From Leptasterias polaris (Eukaryota; Echinodermata; Asteroidea; Forcipulatida; Asteriidae), in assembly GCA_037783415.1 (NCBI GenBank), contig JAZGTN010000009.1, positions 9,424,001-9,488,000 of the forward strand: 64,000 nucleotides of DNA. The letters are read 5' to 3'. The position numbers and the translations under genes were made by a program. The notes beneath the pieces were generated by a model. It was not told where the DNA came from and did no database searches. It saw only the letters and a list, made by a program, of their open reading frames with translations. Positions 1 to 11,718 of the stretch are shown here, one piece after another; the first letter of the stretch is position 1, and every line of letters starts with the position of its first letter.

Positions 1-1147
1 TAGAGTGCTATAAAGGTTAAGATAAATTAAGAAACAAATTTGCTTTAAACTATGCACATTTTGAACATATAAAAAAGGACGTTTTTCTTATGCTCTTTAA
101 AAGTTAAGACTTCAACAATTAATCAGTCAGTGACCATTTTTGTCTGGTGCCCTGTCTCAAATGAACACCTCACAATGATACATGAACGTGGGTACTTGAC
201 CATAACTGCTCTGTGGACTCAAATTTGTTATGGAGGTAAAAACATGTCAAATTTGTCGTGAAGGTTTCGAGAACTTTGTATAGGAATAAATAGAGCTCCC
301 ATCCTTCGTTTTGCTCAAAAAAAAACATGATTTTAAACATCAGATATTGTGAAGTGTTTCAGATAAAGCTGTCACTGGACGAAATTTGTAAACTTTCATT
401 TAAGTTGTAGTTTTATGTCAATCATGGGAATCAATTATTTTCTAACCTATTTGCATATTGGAATTTGCTTTTTAGCCATCGTAAATGCATGGAGGTCTAC
501 CTCCATGGTTAATGTAATTTCCTTTAAAGTTGAAAATTACGTGATTATGTTTGTAAACTGTAATGTACAACGTTTAAGGCCCTTATTCTTACTTAAACCA
601 GACGGATCTGAACTCTGTGTGTAATAAAATGGTGGAAATGTAAGTTAGTAAAGTTTTAAGCATCAAAAGGTGTTGATAGAAATGTTAAGGCGTTTAAAAT
701 GCACATTTTTAGTATTTAAGCAAAAATTCAAAGGTTTTTTGGGACCAAAATGCGTAATTTATGCAGTAGAGCAGTTTCAGCATCGAAATAAGCACATTAG
801 GGTGCTTTACAGCGTCTACTTTTCAAAAAACAAAAATTTTAATGGACATTTTCGGTTTTTCAATTAAAAAATTTTTTTTTTTTATGAAAACGAAAAATAA
901 TTAACGAGCGTGCGTTTCAGCCAATTAAAAAAAAATGAAAGACCGTTAATTTTCGGTTTTTCATTTTTTTTTTTTTATAAATTGAAAAAAAAATTGTCCA
1001 CCCCTCCACTCTCCCTCTCTCCCTCTCTCCACCTCTCCCCTTCACTCTTCGTCCGCTCTCATCTGTGCATGTGCGTGGTGCTTGTTAGTGCGTGTTAGTT
1101 AGTGCATGTTAGTTTACCTTTATACCTTTTACTCTTACCTTGTGTCC
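1..1147. other. AT-rich stretch with no gene seen
   Basis: No splice-bounded exon or recognisable protein was seen on either strand. The open frames here are short, of low complexity and unlike any family I know. Poly-A/T runs around 300-330 and 865-995 and a CT-rich tract around 1000-1045 are the only structure. Confidence 0.5.
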
Positions 1148-1213
1148 TTGCCGGGATTCGAACTCGCAGGTCTTCCGTCCGATCTTGCTCTCCGTACCGC
1201 GACCTTGTCCGCT
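1148..1213 (-). repeat. tRNA-derived SINE head (degenerate)
   Basis: Read on the minus strand the segment carries a B-box-like GTTCGAATCCC next to a D-arm-like GGCCTAGCGGACAAGG, with an insertion in the variable-arm position, as in Leu/Ser-type tRNAs. The acceptor stem is not convincing, so it is read as the 5' part of a tRNA-derived SINE rather than a working tRNA gene. Confidence 0.5.
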
Positions 1214-1400
1214 AGGCCATCGGCGCTCCCACAACAAACTAACATTTTGCAACCGATATGAATATTACAACCACGTGATGTATAATATATAAACGCACGT
1301 TTATACAAGTAAAATATATATCGTAGAGGGCGCCCTTTGGGTTTTTTAAGGGCGCCCTCCTCGGCGAAAATTAGTTATACTACTTGAAGAAGAAAAAATT

Positions 1401-1560
1401 TCCCATTAAACGGAGATTACATTTCCCTTAAATTAGGTTAATAATATTTTATATTCGTGTGTCTTTGCAAAAAAAAAGTTTTCCCATTAAACGGAGATTA
1501 CATTTCCCTTAAATTAGGTTAATAATATTTTATATTCGTGTGTCTTTGCAAAAAAAAAGT
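1401..1560. repeat. Two-copy tandem duplication, 81-bp period
   Basis: The segment starting TCCCATTAAACGGAGATTAC at 1401 is repeated from 1482, almost without change, including the A-run that ends each copy. The near identity points to a recent local duplication. No gene is involved. Confidence 0.85.
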
Positions 1561-1990
1561 TAGACAGAGATTAAATTAACAGAAACCAATCAGGAAAGTT
1601 AAGATGCTGAAAGTGTACCTTTTATTTAAAACATTGTTTGCACAAAAATAAAAACCACATATTTTAACAATTAATTTTGAAGCGTTTTTCATGGTTTTCT
1701 TCTTAAAATATCAAAAGCTTGAAATGAACATTAGTTTTCCAAAATTTTCCACAAGAAGTTTAACTTGTAATTTTAATTATTAATTTAAAATCAGAAGTCA
1801 TAAACTGTCAAGCAATTTTCATGAAGATAAAATAAATGGTTATTAAAAAACGTTTACTTGAAGATTGGTCGTCTTTTGTAACTTTTTTTTGTATTTCTCA
1901 TGTTTCTAAAATGATATACTTACTAATTTTTGCTTTGGATATTTCATGATAAATTACTTTATTATTTGAAATAAACATATAAATAAGAGC

Positions 1991-2351
1991 TTAAAGGCAC
2001 TGAACACGTTTGGTAATTACTCAAAATATATATTAGCATAAAAACTTGCTTGGTAACCAGCAACGGAGAGCTGTTGATAGTATAAAACATTGTGAGAAAC
2101 CACTCCCTCTGAAGTAACGTAGTTTTTGAGAAAGAGGTAACTTCTCACTAAAATAATAAAACACTTTTATTAGCATCTGAAAGCACACAAAATTGTGCAA
2201 CAAGGGTGTTTTTTCTTTCTTTATTTTCTTGCAACTTCGATGACCGATTCAGCCCAAATTTTCACAGGTTTGTTATTTTATGCATATGTTGGGATACACC
2301 AAGTGACAATACTGGTCTTTGATAATTACCAAACATGTTCAGTGCCTTTAA
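1991..2351 (+). mobile_element. TTAA-flanked MITE, family alpha (complete copy)
   Basis: The element begins TTAAAGGCACTGAACACG and ends in the inverted counterpart, CATGTTCAGTGCCTTTAA, so long terminal inverted repeats are bounded by TTAA on both sides. TTAA target duplication is characteristic of piggyBac-type elements. The 361-bp body has no transposase, so it is non-autonomous. A second full copy, reversed, is at 18146-18516; degenerate relatives are at 3730-4045, 13405-13790 and 51831-52218. Confidence 0.8.
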
Positions 2352-2821
2352 TACATATCCAGAGAACTTCGATCCTTTACATCCAGATTAAGATCTAATA
2401 TTTACTGGAATCCAGACTTAATAATGTCTTGATATAAAATATCTTCACGATGAGTTGTAATACGAAGCACCAAAAGTTCTACAGAGCACAATTATTATCC
2501 TTGGAACAGTCTGATGCAGAATATCTGGTATTCCATCTGTGTTATCATCAATGTGACTTCTACATTGTTCATGGTATCTATTCTGCAGAGGATCTGCCAT
2601 CGTCAGCATTCCATACTTCAAAATATCAGTCATGCAAGGTGTGTAGTTGCATTCTGCAGAGCGACCTTTTTTTCCTGTCGTAGATTCCAAAGCTCCCTGT
2701 GAGACCAATTGGAACTATTCCTGTACACACAAGAATAAATAATATTGATTAAAACATCACTGTCTTCATTTTCAAGTAAAGATTGACAAAAGGGAACAGC
2801 TGAAGTTAGGGGTAGGGTTTT

Positions 2822-3320
2822 TGATCCAAAGTAGGGTTGGGGTTGGGGTTAGGGTTAAGGTTTTTGATTCAAAGTAGGGTTAGGGTTAGGGTTAGGGTTA
2901 GGGTTAGGGTTAGGGTTAGGGTTAGGGTTAGGGTTAGGGTTAGGGTTAGGGTTAGGGTTAGGGTTAGGGTTAGGGTTAGGGTTAGGGTTAGGGTTAGGGT
3001 TTTTGATCAAAGGTTTTAAATTATGAAAAGTAGGGTTAGGTTTTGGGTTAGGGTTAGGGTTAGGGGTTTTGATTCAAAGTAGGGTTAGGGTTAGGGTTAG
3101 GGTTAGGGTTAGGGTTAGGGGTTTTGATTCAAAGTAGGGTTAGGGTTAGGGTTAGGGTTAGGGTTAGGGTTTTTGATCAAAGGTTTTAAATTATGAAAAG
3201 TAGGGTTAGGTTTTGGGTTAGGGTTAGGGTTAGGGGTTTTGATTCAAAGTAGGGTTAGGGTTAGGGTTAGGGTTAGGGTTAGGGTTAGGGTTAGCGTTTA
3301 GGGTTTAGGGTTTAGAGTTA
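2822..3320 (+). repeat. Interstitial telomere-like (TTAGGG)n tract
   Basis: Long runs of perfect TTAGGG occur, the longest about 2875-3000, broken by short spacers such as GGTTTTTGATTCAAAGTAGG. A larger block containing TTTTGATCAAAGGTTTTAAA occurs at about 2998 and again at about 3168, so the hexamers are built into a higher-order repeat of about 170 bp. TTAGGG is the usual deuterostome telomere unit. Unique sequence lies on both sides, so this is internal, not a chromosome end. Confidence 0.9.
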
Positions 3321-4045
3321 GGGTTTTTTATCAACAGTTCTAAATTAATGAGCTTAAAAACTTACTAGGTAAGTGTTAGCGTTATGGATCAAAAGTTTAA
3401 AGTTAATGAGCATAAAAACTTACTTGGTAACGTAGTTTTAGAGCACAAGAGGTTAGTATTGGGTATGGTTTTCTGATCATAATTTAGGGTTAAAGCATAA
3501 GTACTTACTTGGTAAGGGTAAGGGTCAAGGTTAGTTTTAGGGTTTTTGAGCGGGGGGTAGGTTAGGGGTTTTGGTTTTGATCAAGTGCTTTAAATTATTG
3601 TGCCTAAAAACTTACTTGGTAAGGGTTAGGGCTGGTGTAAAGGCTTTTGATTTTTCGCTTTAAATAATGTATATATAAATTTACTTTGTAAGGGCTAGGG
3701 TTAGGGTTATGGGTAAAGGTTATGAGCTCTGAAGAGCTACTGATAGTATAAAACATTGTGAGAAATGACTCCCTCTAAAGTACTGTAGTTTTAGAGCACA
3801 AGAAGTAATTTTCAGCCCAAACTTTTGAATCTGAGAAAGACTTCAGGCATGAAGCCTTTTCAGGCACATGAAAGCATACAAATCTTAGCTTTTAACTTAA
3901 AGGTGTTTTTTTCTTTCATTATTTTCTTGCAGCTTCGATGACTAATTGAGCCAAAATGTTCACATAATTTTATGCATATTTTGTGGTACACCAAGTAAGG
4001 ATACTGGTCTTTCACAATTACCCAAAGTGTACCCTGCCTTTATCT
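3321..4045 (+). repeat. Degenerate family-alpha MITE fragments mixed with telomere-like repeats
   Basis: The motif AAAAACTTACTTGGTAA, a core sequence of the family-alpha MITE, recurs several times between 3350 and 3690, each time joined to GTTAGGG-like sequence. A longer, diverged MITE body follows from about 3730 (GATAGTATAAAACATTGTGAG) to a right end near 4045 (TACCCTGCCTTTA). The tract appears to have expanded inside or beside a copy of this MITE. Confidence 0.6.
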
Positions 4046-4940
4046 TTAAGAGAATCCATTCTCAAAAGAGAGACACTGTAGAAAAAAAATATAATGGTTT
4101 TACCCGTAAAACATGGTGCACACCTTGTTGTTATCCACCTCTGGGGATGTCTCTTCATCAACTAGGTCTATTCTGAGGTGTCTCCACTCTTGATCAACTT
4201 CTGCCTCATCTCACAACTTTGTCACTTCGATGTGAGCTCAGAGCTCCTCAAAGTAATATGACTCTGTGTTTCCATCATCTTCACTACAAGACCCTCAATG
4301 GTAGAGTTGGCTTTCTCAGATGTTGGCACAGACTGGACTTGTTTGGAATTCAATCACACAAATACAACTACAGAGAAATGTCAAAAAGAGATCGAAAAGT
4401 CATGAACCAAAAAAACAAAATCAAAAGCTCTTAAAAATTACCAGTTCTGTTCTCACTCAATGATTACTCCAAAGAGAGTAATTTTTTTTTAATATAAAGA
4501 GAAAGATGATAAGCCCCCCCCCCCCCCCAACCCATTTTTCACTTGTTATGACTAAAAATACAATCTTATACCAGAACATGGAACCTTATTTGTTTGACTT
4601 AAGTAAATATTATTAGTGGGATTTTTGTATCTATCCCATTTTTTTAAATATGACTTTCTATGGAGGGATCACTAAGAAGAGATTTAGTCTGATCGTTGAT
4701 TCAAATTGTCAATGTTGGTAAGCAAGTATGGCCATGCTGGCCGGCTAGGGCCTCTAAACCAACAATCATTTAAGTCCTTCATGTCAATTAATGATCAATC
4801 TGAAAATGAACAAGATAAGACACTGCTCATCAACAACGTTCCATTATCATAAAAAATAACCTACTATAAGCCAACTTCTGTGTCAGTTCAATATTTCGTA
4901 CATCCCTCACTAAGATTCTGCCATTTTGATTGGTTTAGAG

Positions 4941-5060
4941 TAGCCCATCTTGTCGGGCTGTTATGGCTCTCTTAACATCGGTCTACTCTTATCATAGTCG
5001 CCATTACACTATGATAAGACAGATGTTAAGAGAGCCATAACAGCCCGACAAGATGGGCTA
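4941..5060. mobile_element. Foldback element with 9-bp target duplication
   Basis: Almost the whole 120 bp is one inverted repeat: TAGCCCATCTTGTCGGG at the left is matched by CCCGACAAGATGGGCTA at the right, with an unpaired centre of only about 12 bases. GGTTTAGAG (9 bp) is found immediately before (4932-4940) and after (5061-5069). A 9-bp duplication is typical of Mutator-type DNA transposons. Confidence 0.85.
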
Positions 5061-5223
5061 GGTTTAGAGCACATCACATGATACGTCTTATTTTTACTAG
5101 AAAGCCATGCAAACTATACGTGCAGATAATACAATTTACTTCACTTGTAGCAAAAGCAGCTTAAACATCTACTACCTACAGTTAAAACTACTGACTGCTA
5201 AGTGCTAGTGCTAGTGCTCGTGC

Positions 5224-5341
5224 CTATGGTTAAAACTACAACTCCCTCGGTGATCCCTTGAGCGGTCTATTTTCCCGAGGCTTAGCCTTTGGAAATAGAA
5301 TGCGCCGAGGATTACCTTGGGAGTTGTAGTTTTAACCATAG
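5224..5341. mobile_element. Foldback element, 118 bp
   Basis: CTATGGTTAAAACTACAACT at the left end is matched by the inverted AGTTGTAGTTTTAACCATAG at the right end. The arms are about 33 bp with a few mismatches. No clear target duplication was found and there is no coding sequence. Confidence 0.7.
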
Positions 5342-5431
5342 TACTCAAAGCAGTCAATATTTGTGTTGCTACACTAGTGCATAGTGTTGGTTACTGCCAG
5401 TGCATTTTTCATCATCACTCACTCTTGTTGG

Positions 5432-5493
5432 AGCCCCATTAATAGGGCCAATCCACTTCGTATCCTTAGTGGATTGGCCCTATTTATGGGGCT
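5432..5493. repeat. Short perfect-stem hairpin, 62 bp
   Basis: AGCCCCATTAATAGGGCCAA pairs with TTGGCCCTATTTATGGGGCT and the pairing continues through ATCCACT/AGTGGAT, leaving a loop of about 10 bases. It could be a very small foldback element. No gene, poly-T tract or other sign of a terminator is associated. Confidence 0.7.
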
Positions 5494-5710
5494 AGTTGTA
5501 GTGAATTGTATATTCTTAATTGTAATACGTGGAGAAAGACAGTAACTTGTCCATCCTCCTTAGCATAGACTCTACAGCCACAGGAAAAGGATTAGTGGTC
5601 ATGGGTCAACGTGAGTTTGTTTGTGTTGTCTTGCAATGTGGATGGTCAATATTCAATAGTCTGGTTTCTGAAATCAGTTGGCTCATTCAATGAAAATGTT
5701 ACCTGGGGCC

Positions 5711-5847
5711 TTTCTTAAACCTCGGCTTGGGCTCCGGTTCTAGGCTCCATCTGATGTTCGAACCACCGTGTACAAATACATGCTGCAGCAAAAAATATTA
5801 TTACGGAGCCCAAGCCGGAGACGGAGCCCAAGCCGAGGTTTGAGAAA
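5711..5847. mobile_element. Foldback element, 137 bp
   Basis: TTTCTTAAACCTCGGCTTGG at the left is matched by CCAAGCCGAGGTTTGAGAAA at the right, with an extra internal copy of the GGAGCCCAAGCC motif near the right arm. This is the fourth hairpin within 1 kb. No target duplication was found. Confidence 0.65.
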
Positions 5848-8800
5848 CTTTGTTAGTAAGACTAGTGGAGGGAGCTCGGAGACAGGATGATGTGATTGTA
5901 CATGTATGTTACGTAGATTTTTTAAATTCTCCATAGCTCAGAATCTGATAAGTCAAGAGCATGGATGAAAGAAACATGCTGCAGGCAATAGTCAGTTTGG
6001 CGCAGGAATACAGACCAAACACATCGCAACACATCAAATAATGACAGATATCTCTACGGATTAATGGTATGTTTACATTGACACGATTAAGCTTAGACAC
6101 GATTTGGTTTAATCTGAACATACAAACGTCAACCTATGGCATGCCGTCTAATGGTTACACCATCGCCTCGGTGACCGTCACCATGCATTACACAAACAGA
6201 AAACCCCGACAAAATCTGCCTATATCAATCTCAAACATACCTTTATAACATTCAGTGATTCTCCTGCCTTTAATGATCAGCCAGATAACCCATGCAGCGT
6301 CATAGTTTTTATAAAAAGGGACATTTCTAGGTAAAATTTGGAAAACGAAACTGAGATCGAAATTCCTCCATGTAAAAACTGTTTTAATGTGACCTGGAGC
6401 TCTGGAGGGCGCACTTCATAAACAAACCAACACTTTAAGCACGTGACCATAAGGGGCTATACAAGTTTCTTTTTGAAAGAGAATAATCATGAAGCAGGCA
6501 TCATGTACACTTGCCGCTAGGTGGGCGCGATTCTTGCCCAATAAAATATTGCAAAGCTGGGTAAGGGGAGTAATTGGAGAGGGTATCAGAGCTTAGTCAT
6601 TTTCAGAATTAGTTTGGTAAAGATATTGAAAATGAGTAGGCCTACGCAGTAGTTATGTCTTGTGATAATGTTGAGGATGCAAAATGTCTTGAGGGGGTCG
6701 AAACGTCACCTTCCCCCGAAACGTCACCGTCACCTCTCGCCCCTTTTCTCGACTACGAAGCATAAGTTGTGGTTGAGTTTTAATATTTGGGAAGGTTATA
6801 CTTGGCAACGATGCATGCTTTGGCATGATGTGCAGGTTTTCTGATATATCAGGACATTTTGAGTGTCTAACATAGGCCTGAGCAATCAATTGGCTTCTTG
6901 TATGGAATACATGCTTCTGTGCTCCTAATTTCTAAAATGTTTGAATTTATTTGTTACTTGATTTCCTTTTTCTTTATTTCTTGATTTATTTGTGTCTGTA
7001 TTTCTTTATTTCTTAAAAGTGTCTTTGTTTCTTTACTTTCTCTCTCTATAATATCCGTGTTTCTTCTTTGGTTCTCTGTATCCGTATGAACTTTGTATCA
7101 GTTTCTCACTATATTTCGGTCTTTCTGCATTTATATGTGTTTTTTCCGACTTGTCTGTCTGACATTTTATTTGTTTGTTTTGTTTATATCTTAGTTTCGT
7201 TATTTCCTCAGTTGCATAGGGGGTCTATAATTTATCATTGATATCTATGTTTCTTGATTGACGTTTATTTTGTAATGTCATTATGTTAAAGTTGATTTCT
7301 CTTGATGCTTCTATGTCACTATTTCTTTGGATGTGTTTGTTTTCTTACTTCGTTCTTCTTCATTTTGTAATTGGTTGATAATACGTCAATTGTTAAGTGT
7401 TACAGGGTGTGAAAGGTTGTCACATTTGATGGTAGTTTTGTAAACTTTTTCGTTTGTCTTGACGGACCCCTGATGTTCAAATTTTATTTATAGGCCTATG
7501 TCTAAAGATTCAAATAAGAAACGAAAATATACAAACAATTATTGGGGTGTTTTTTTTTTCCTTTATTTGTTCCTTTCTGTCTGTCTTTGGTTTCTTTTTG
7601 TATGTGCTTGTTTGGAGGGGGCTTTATTTTTGTCCCCTTTCCCTTTATTTCATTGTGTCGTTATTTCTTGTTTTCTTGATGCCTTTGTTTCTTTATTTCT
7701 TTATTGCTGTGGAAATTATTGGTTGTATTTAAGCCTACAACTACCACTAATGCAGGTAACGACTATACTGTTCGATAATGCTTGTCTTTGTGAATTTTAT
7801 GTTTTTATTCAGTCAATGAGTAACGTAAGCAATCAATTTATGAAAGAAATAGTAAAAGGATAAAAATATAAAGGAGACGTAGGAGGTCACGTAAATTTAA
7901 AAAACATATTATCAACCACAGAGCTAATTAAAATATCCAATTGTATACAGTAATATGAGGGGGTGCTCTAGTGACCGAATCATGACAGTCCATATTTGTG
8001 TTTTATAACACACCTCAGTCCAAATATCCGCCATTTTTCATGTGAAGATGGGCCTGGCAAACCTCTCGAGGGCGCTGTAACCAGTCAACAATTTTAAGTC
8101 TATTGCCCGCTTCGGGAACTATTTCCCGCAAATTACGCGCGTGCAATGTCAAGTTCACGCTGGCGCAAATCTCATGCACTAGCCTATATTGTTCACCCCA
8201 CGTGACCGTGTTTCAGCCAACCAGAATACAGAACTAGCAAGAGGTGTGTGATAAATTTGGATATTTCAAAGTCACACTTCCAGGGGGATATGATCGAGCG
8301 ATGCATTCTGGGAGGGAAAAACATGGCGCGGCGAGATCTTACACCACTGGGAACGAGGTTGGTATTTTACCGGGGTCCCTGTGAGTTTTTTTTTATCCTT
8401 CAACGTCTCTTCTTTGTTACCGGATAATCTTAAAACAGTTGTTTTTTGTACAATGACCAACTCCCTGCATACTTGTTAGATTAGCATCGTTGACAGCAAC
8501 TGCACGCCCAGGAGGATTATGTCTTAGGGCAAAAAATACACCAATGGTAATGGGTGGGGTCCAGGGGTCTGCGTTACGGCCCCCGGTGGGGTCCAAGGGC
8601 GAAGCTCTGGTTTAATTTGTACATACTGTACATGACTGTGTACATTACCGTCTGCACCACACAGAGAAACATCGTTACTGTTGTAGCATACATTATAATT
8701 CAAAAAGCATTGTACGTAGGGGTCACTCACTGGCGGTTTCTGGCGGCCCAGTGCGTAAATGGCAGAGCTGTTTTGGGCGGCAGGGTTACGTCTTTAAAAA

Positions 8801-8930
8801 ACAACGCGTCACTGTTGTAAACATACAGTAGCCTTTTATGTCCTCGCTTGCAACTTGAAAAGCTACAAGAGTTTGGAACTAGTATTAGTCTGATGATGAC
8901 ACATCATAGTGTCCGTATGAGATACACGAG
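5848..8930. other. No gene seen
   Basis: Mostly AT-rich sequence with T-rich, low-complexity tracts (about 6930-7720). No exon with flanking splice sites and recognisable protein was found on either strand. Open frames here translate to hydrophobic, F/L-rich peptides that simply reflect T-rich DNA. Confidence 0.5.
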
Positions 8931-8939
8931 TTAAAACAA

Positions 8940-9062
8940 AAACCTGGTGGGGGGGGGGGGGGGGGGGGGGACACATTTTATATAGTTTCCCACACCCTTC
9001 AAAAAGTGGGGGGACGTGTACCCCCGTCCCCCAGGGTTGACGACGCCCATGGGTTGGTGCGT
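8940..9062 (-). repeat. G-rich interspersed repeat end
   Basis: A long G run is followed by AAAAAGTGGGGGGACGTGTA and CCCCCGTCCCCCAGGGTTGA. A close relative is found at 36877-36978 (AAAAAGTGGGGG and CCCCGTCCCCCACCCATCGA). The shared order of G run, AAAGTGGGG and CCCCGTCCCC identifies a dispersed repeat family of unknown type. Confidence 0.55.
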
Positions 9063-9182
9063 AATGGACAGAGTATACAGGGCTGGGTGAGAGTCGTGCA
9101 CGATAATAAACGTTATGCATGTTTTTCTGCCCACTCGACCAGCATTGTTGTTGTTAAAATCTTAATGTTTTGTTGAACACTT

Positions 9183-9232
9183 ACTAGAGCAGGATTTGAG
9201 CCTGCGATCCCCGGATTAACTTGCCGGTGAAG
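9183..9232 (-). repeat. Fragment of tRNA-derived SINE
   Basis: CTAGAGCAGGATTTGAGCCT followed by GATCCCCGGATTAAC resembles, on the minus strand, the T-arm and anticodon arm of the SINE family found in full at 54980-55055 and 58565-58640. Only about 50 bp are recognisable. Confidence 0.5.
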
Positions 9233-9496
9233 GGACAGGAAATTTTATCGCCGGAAATTATGTTCCCCATACGGTGAATTGTGTAGAAATATCTCTATTG
9301 ATTTGTATTTCTTTTTAAAACATTCATACTTGGATATAAATATTTTCGTAATAAACTAAGTTAGGCCCAAACTAAAGTATTTGAAGAAACGAAAGTTTGA
9401 ACGCATGACTTGCACAATCAATTTACATTGATTGCTTTAGTTCCCTTATGCTCTTGAAATAATTTGTTTTGCCAGGTAGAGAGAGTTTTAATAACA

Positions 9497-9841
9497 GATT
9501 GGGCGCTTCGGGCTATAAAAGGAGTTTTTTATGAAATGATGGTTGTAAAGATGTTTTAAAAGTCGATTACAATGAACCACACAATAATTCTTCGAAAATG
9601 TGTGTTTTTCCTTTTACTTGATGAACTAACACGGTCCACCCTTTTGGTAGAACCAAATGTTGATTCACAAAATGGCGGAACGTGTTGGCTCACGAAGTAA
9701 CAGGAAAACAACACTGTTTCGAGTTTTGTGTGGATCATTATATTCCACTTTTACTTAAAATATACTTCCATCCTCATTCATTTGATAAGAGACGCTTTTT
9801 ATAGTCCAAATCGCCCAACCTTAGGCAACGTGTCCCTTTAA
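9497..9841 (-). mobile_element. TTAA-flanked MITE, family beta (copy 1)
   Basis: Starts GATTGGGCGCTTCGGGCTAT and ends CCTTAGGCAACGTGTCCCTT-TAA. The same ends and a related interior (ACTAACACGGTC, AAAATGG) recur at 14935-15174 and 23128-23370, the last starting TTAAAGGAACACGTTGCC. Terminal TTAA again suggests piggyBac-type mobility. No transposase is present. Confidence 0.65.
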
Positions 9842-9963
9842 ATGAAGCCCACTTGCTAGTTATACAAAAGTAATTGCGATATTTTTATCAACCGTGCTCT
9901 CATTGTAAACTTGTACTCCAACGAAGTCTATAGGTGCTCTTAAACAATTGACTAATATTTAGG

Positions 9964-10043
9964 AATAATCCAAACATGAAACAGTACCCAAATGAGATAA
10001 TGAAATAATCCAAACATGAAACAGTACCCAAATGAGACGATGA
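9964..10043. repeat. Tandem duplication, 40-bp period
   Basis: AATAATCCAAACATGAAACA starts at 9964 and again at 10004, with about 35 bases nearly identical in each copy. It sits just upstream of the plus-strand pseudo-exon. Confidence 0.8.
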
Positions 10044-10066
10044 TTGGGAAAACACTTGCTTTGCAG

Positions 10067-10249
10067 CTGGATATGTCTGCACCTGAGAAGGAGATATTTG
10101 ACGTACCGGAAATTATATATTGCAGTTATAGTACACATGCGCAGTACTTCACCATGGCTTTCTACGGTGTTAATGGTATACTGGTCACATTTGGTCTGTT
10201 TCTAGCATGGGAGACAAGGAACATATGTATATATCTCAGCTGAATGACA
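10067..10249 (+). pseudogene. Frameshifted paralogue of GABA-B-like receptor exon 14 (TM5 exon)
   Basis: This plus-strand segment is a diverged copy of the receptor exon at 15390-15567, which lies on the opposite strand. It starts after an AG acceptor (TTTGCAG) and ends at GTAAGT. The translation carries the shared blocks EKEIF, HAQYFTMA, GLFLAWETRNICI. It is 183 nt against 178 nt in the intact exon: one extra codon plus a 2-bp gain in a TATATA run near the 3' end, which shifts the frame and produces a stop just before the donor. The TM6/TM7 exon expected next was not found, and a MITE (10501-10989) sits in the following sequence. Read as a remnant of an inverted paralogue. Confidence 0.75.
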
Positions 10250-10500
10250 GTAAGTAATTTGTAAAAAAGAAGTTGCTTTTTATCGACTACCGAATTAAAT
10301 GACAATAATTAGTAGACTTTCCGGTGAACTTTCTCAGGGATGTTGTATGTTAATTTCAATTTATATTTCTGGATGTGCGCATGCTTGAAACCACGTAAAT
10401 TCTGGAAAGTTACAATCGATTTAGATTTACACTGTTAAAGGTAGGGTTATACTTTGATAATGACCCCGAAAAAAGGGTAAACAATTTAGTTGAAAGCTTA

Positions 10501-10989
10501 GGGGAGACATCCTTCCCCAACCGGCGGATATCCGCCGGGAGCCGACGGGTACTTATTTTGTCTATAATGAGCTCATTTTCTACAGGTCAGTGGTCGCGAG
10601 AATATTCACGCTCCTAGACAGAGTCAAGCGCAGACAAAGGGACCGTTTTACTTCCAGCTAATCCCCTCATAAACTACCCTTACTTCTGGCGTGACAATGG
10701 ACACCCATGATAAGCTTTTTTAATTCCCTGCTTATCATATAATCCCTTGACAAAAGAATAGGCTTTAACTGCTGAACTCTTTTGTGTACGGTAACTGAAA
10801 CCTGCGGTTTGAGGTTCTGGTAGACACTTAAAGTTTTGTAATGAGCCCTCCAAAGCTAAGAAGACCTCTTTTATGCTTAAAATATTCATGAGCTGGCAAT
10901 TCCTTTTGTTAGCGGTCATGTACTGGAAAACCGTCGGCTCCCGGTGGATATCCGGCGGATATCCAGCGCTTAGGGAAGGATGTCTCCCC
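10501..10989. mobile_element. Harbinger-like MITE with TTA target duplication
   Basis: GGGGAGACATCCTTCCCC at the left is matched by the inverted GGGAAGGATGTCTCCCC at the right, and the similarity runs on through GGCGGATATCC and GGGAGCCGACGG, giving arms of about 50 bp. TTA lies directly outside both ends (10498-10500, 10990-10992); a 3-bp TTA/TAA duplication is typical of PIF/Harbinger elements. No convincing transposase lies inside. Confidence 0.75.
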
Positions 10990-11718
10990 TTACCTAACCC
11001 CCCCCCAAAAGGGTGATAACTTTATTCGAAAGCTACTTGTTATAGAGATGGTAATGATAGTAAGCATCCTGCAAAATTAACTCGTCTGAGGTGCCCCCGT
11101 TGATTATAAATTATTAAAAGTATGTCAGGAGCTTGAAATCTCCTTGTTTTTTTAGAAATGTTGTGAGTTTTCCCATTGTTTAATCATTGTACATCAATGT
11201 TCATCTTGCTGTTTATAGCGGTCATGAGTAATGTATTTTAGAATATGCGCTTTATAAATCAAACCCCGGTCACAGTCCGTGTAACTGAAACAAGGAGTAC
11301 TACGGAGTCCGGAAGGGATCACAACCATACTTTGGGAAAAAAATCGTTGCCAATTCTTGTTTACTAAGACATTATGATTAGTACTAAATGCTAACAACTA
11401 AAATACGAACTGAAAAATAGCTGTTTTTTCAGTGGGAACGAATACATATTTCATTCTGGAAATAAATCAGGAAACATTTTCTCTTTTTTCAAATTACCGG
11501 CTGGTGTTTAATATTTCTAGATCAGGGAGAAACATACATGTGCATTGTGATATTTGCGGGTAATATGCACATCGACAGCACAAAACTAGAGTGAAGCCTT
11601 TATTGCGTGTGGATTAACACTAATGATAAAAACGTGTACCTATATAATGCATTTTTTTTTGGGGGGGGGGGGTGATGTTTTGATCAGAATGTTTTTATTT
11701 TATTTTAATTTTTTTCAG

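Noticed and set aside
2837..3019. Plus-strand open frame with Val-Arg repeats
   Set aside because: It is only the translation of (TTAGGG)n, which has no stop in this frame.
5432..5493. Rho-independent-type terminator
   Set aside because: Stem is followed by no T run, no gene precedes it, and the genome is eukaryotic.
10680..10919. 79-codon minus-strand frame inside the Harbinger-like MITE
   Set aside because: No similarity to a DDE transposase or Myb-like protein could be seen; the element's length fits a non-coding MITE.
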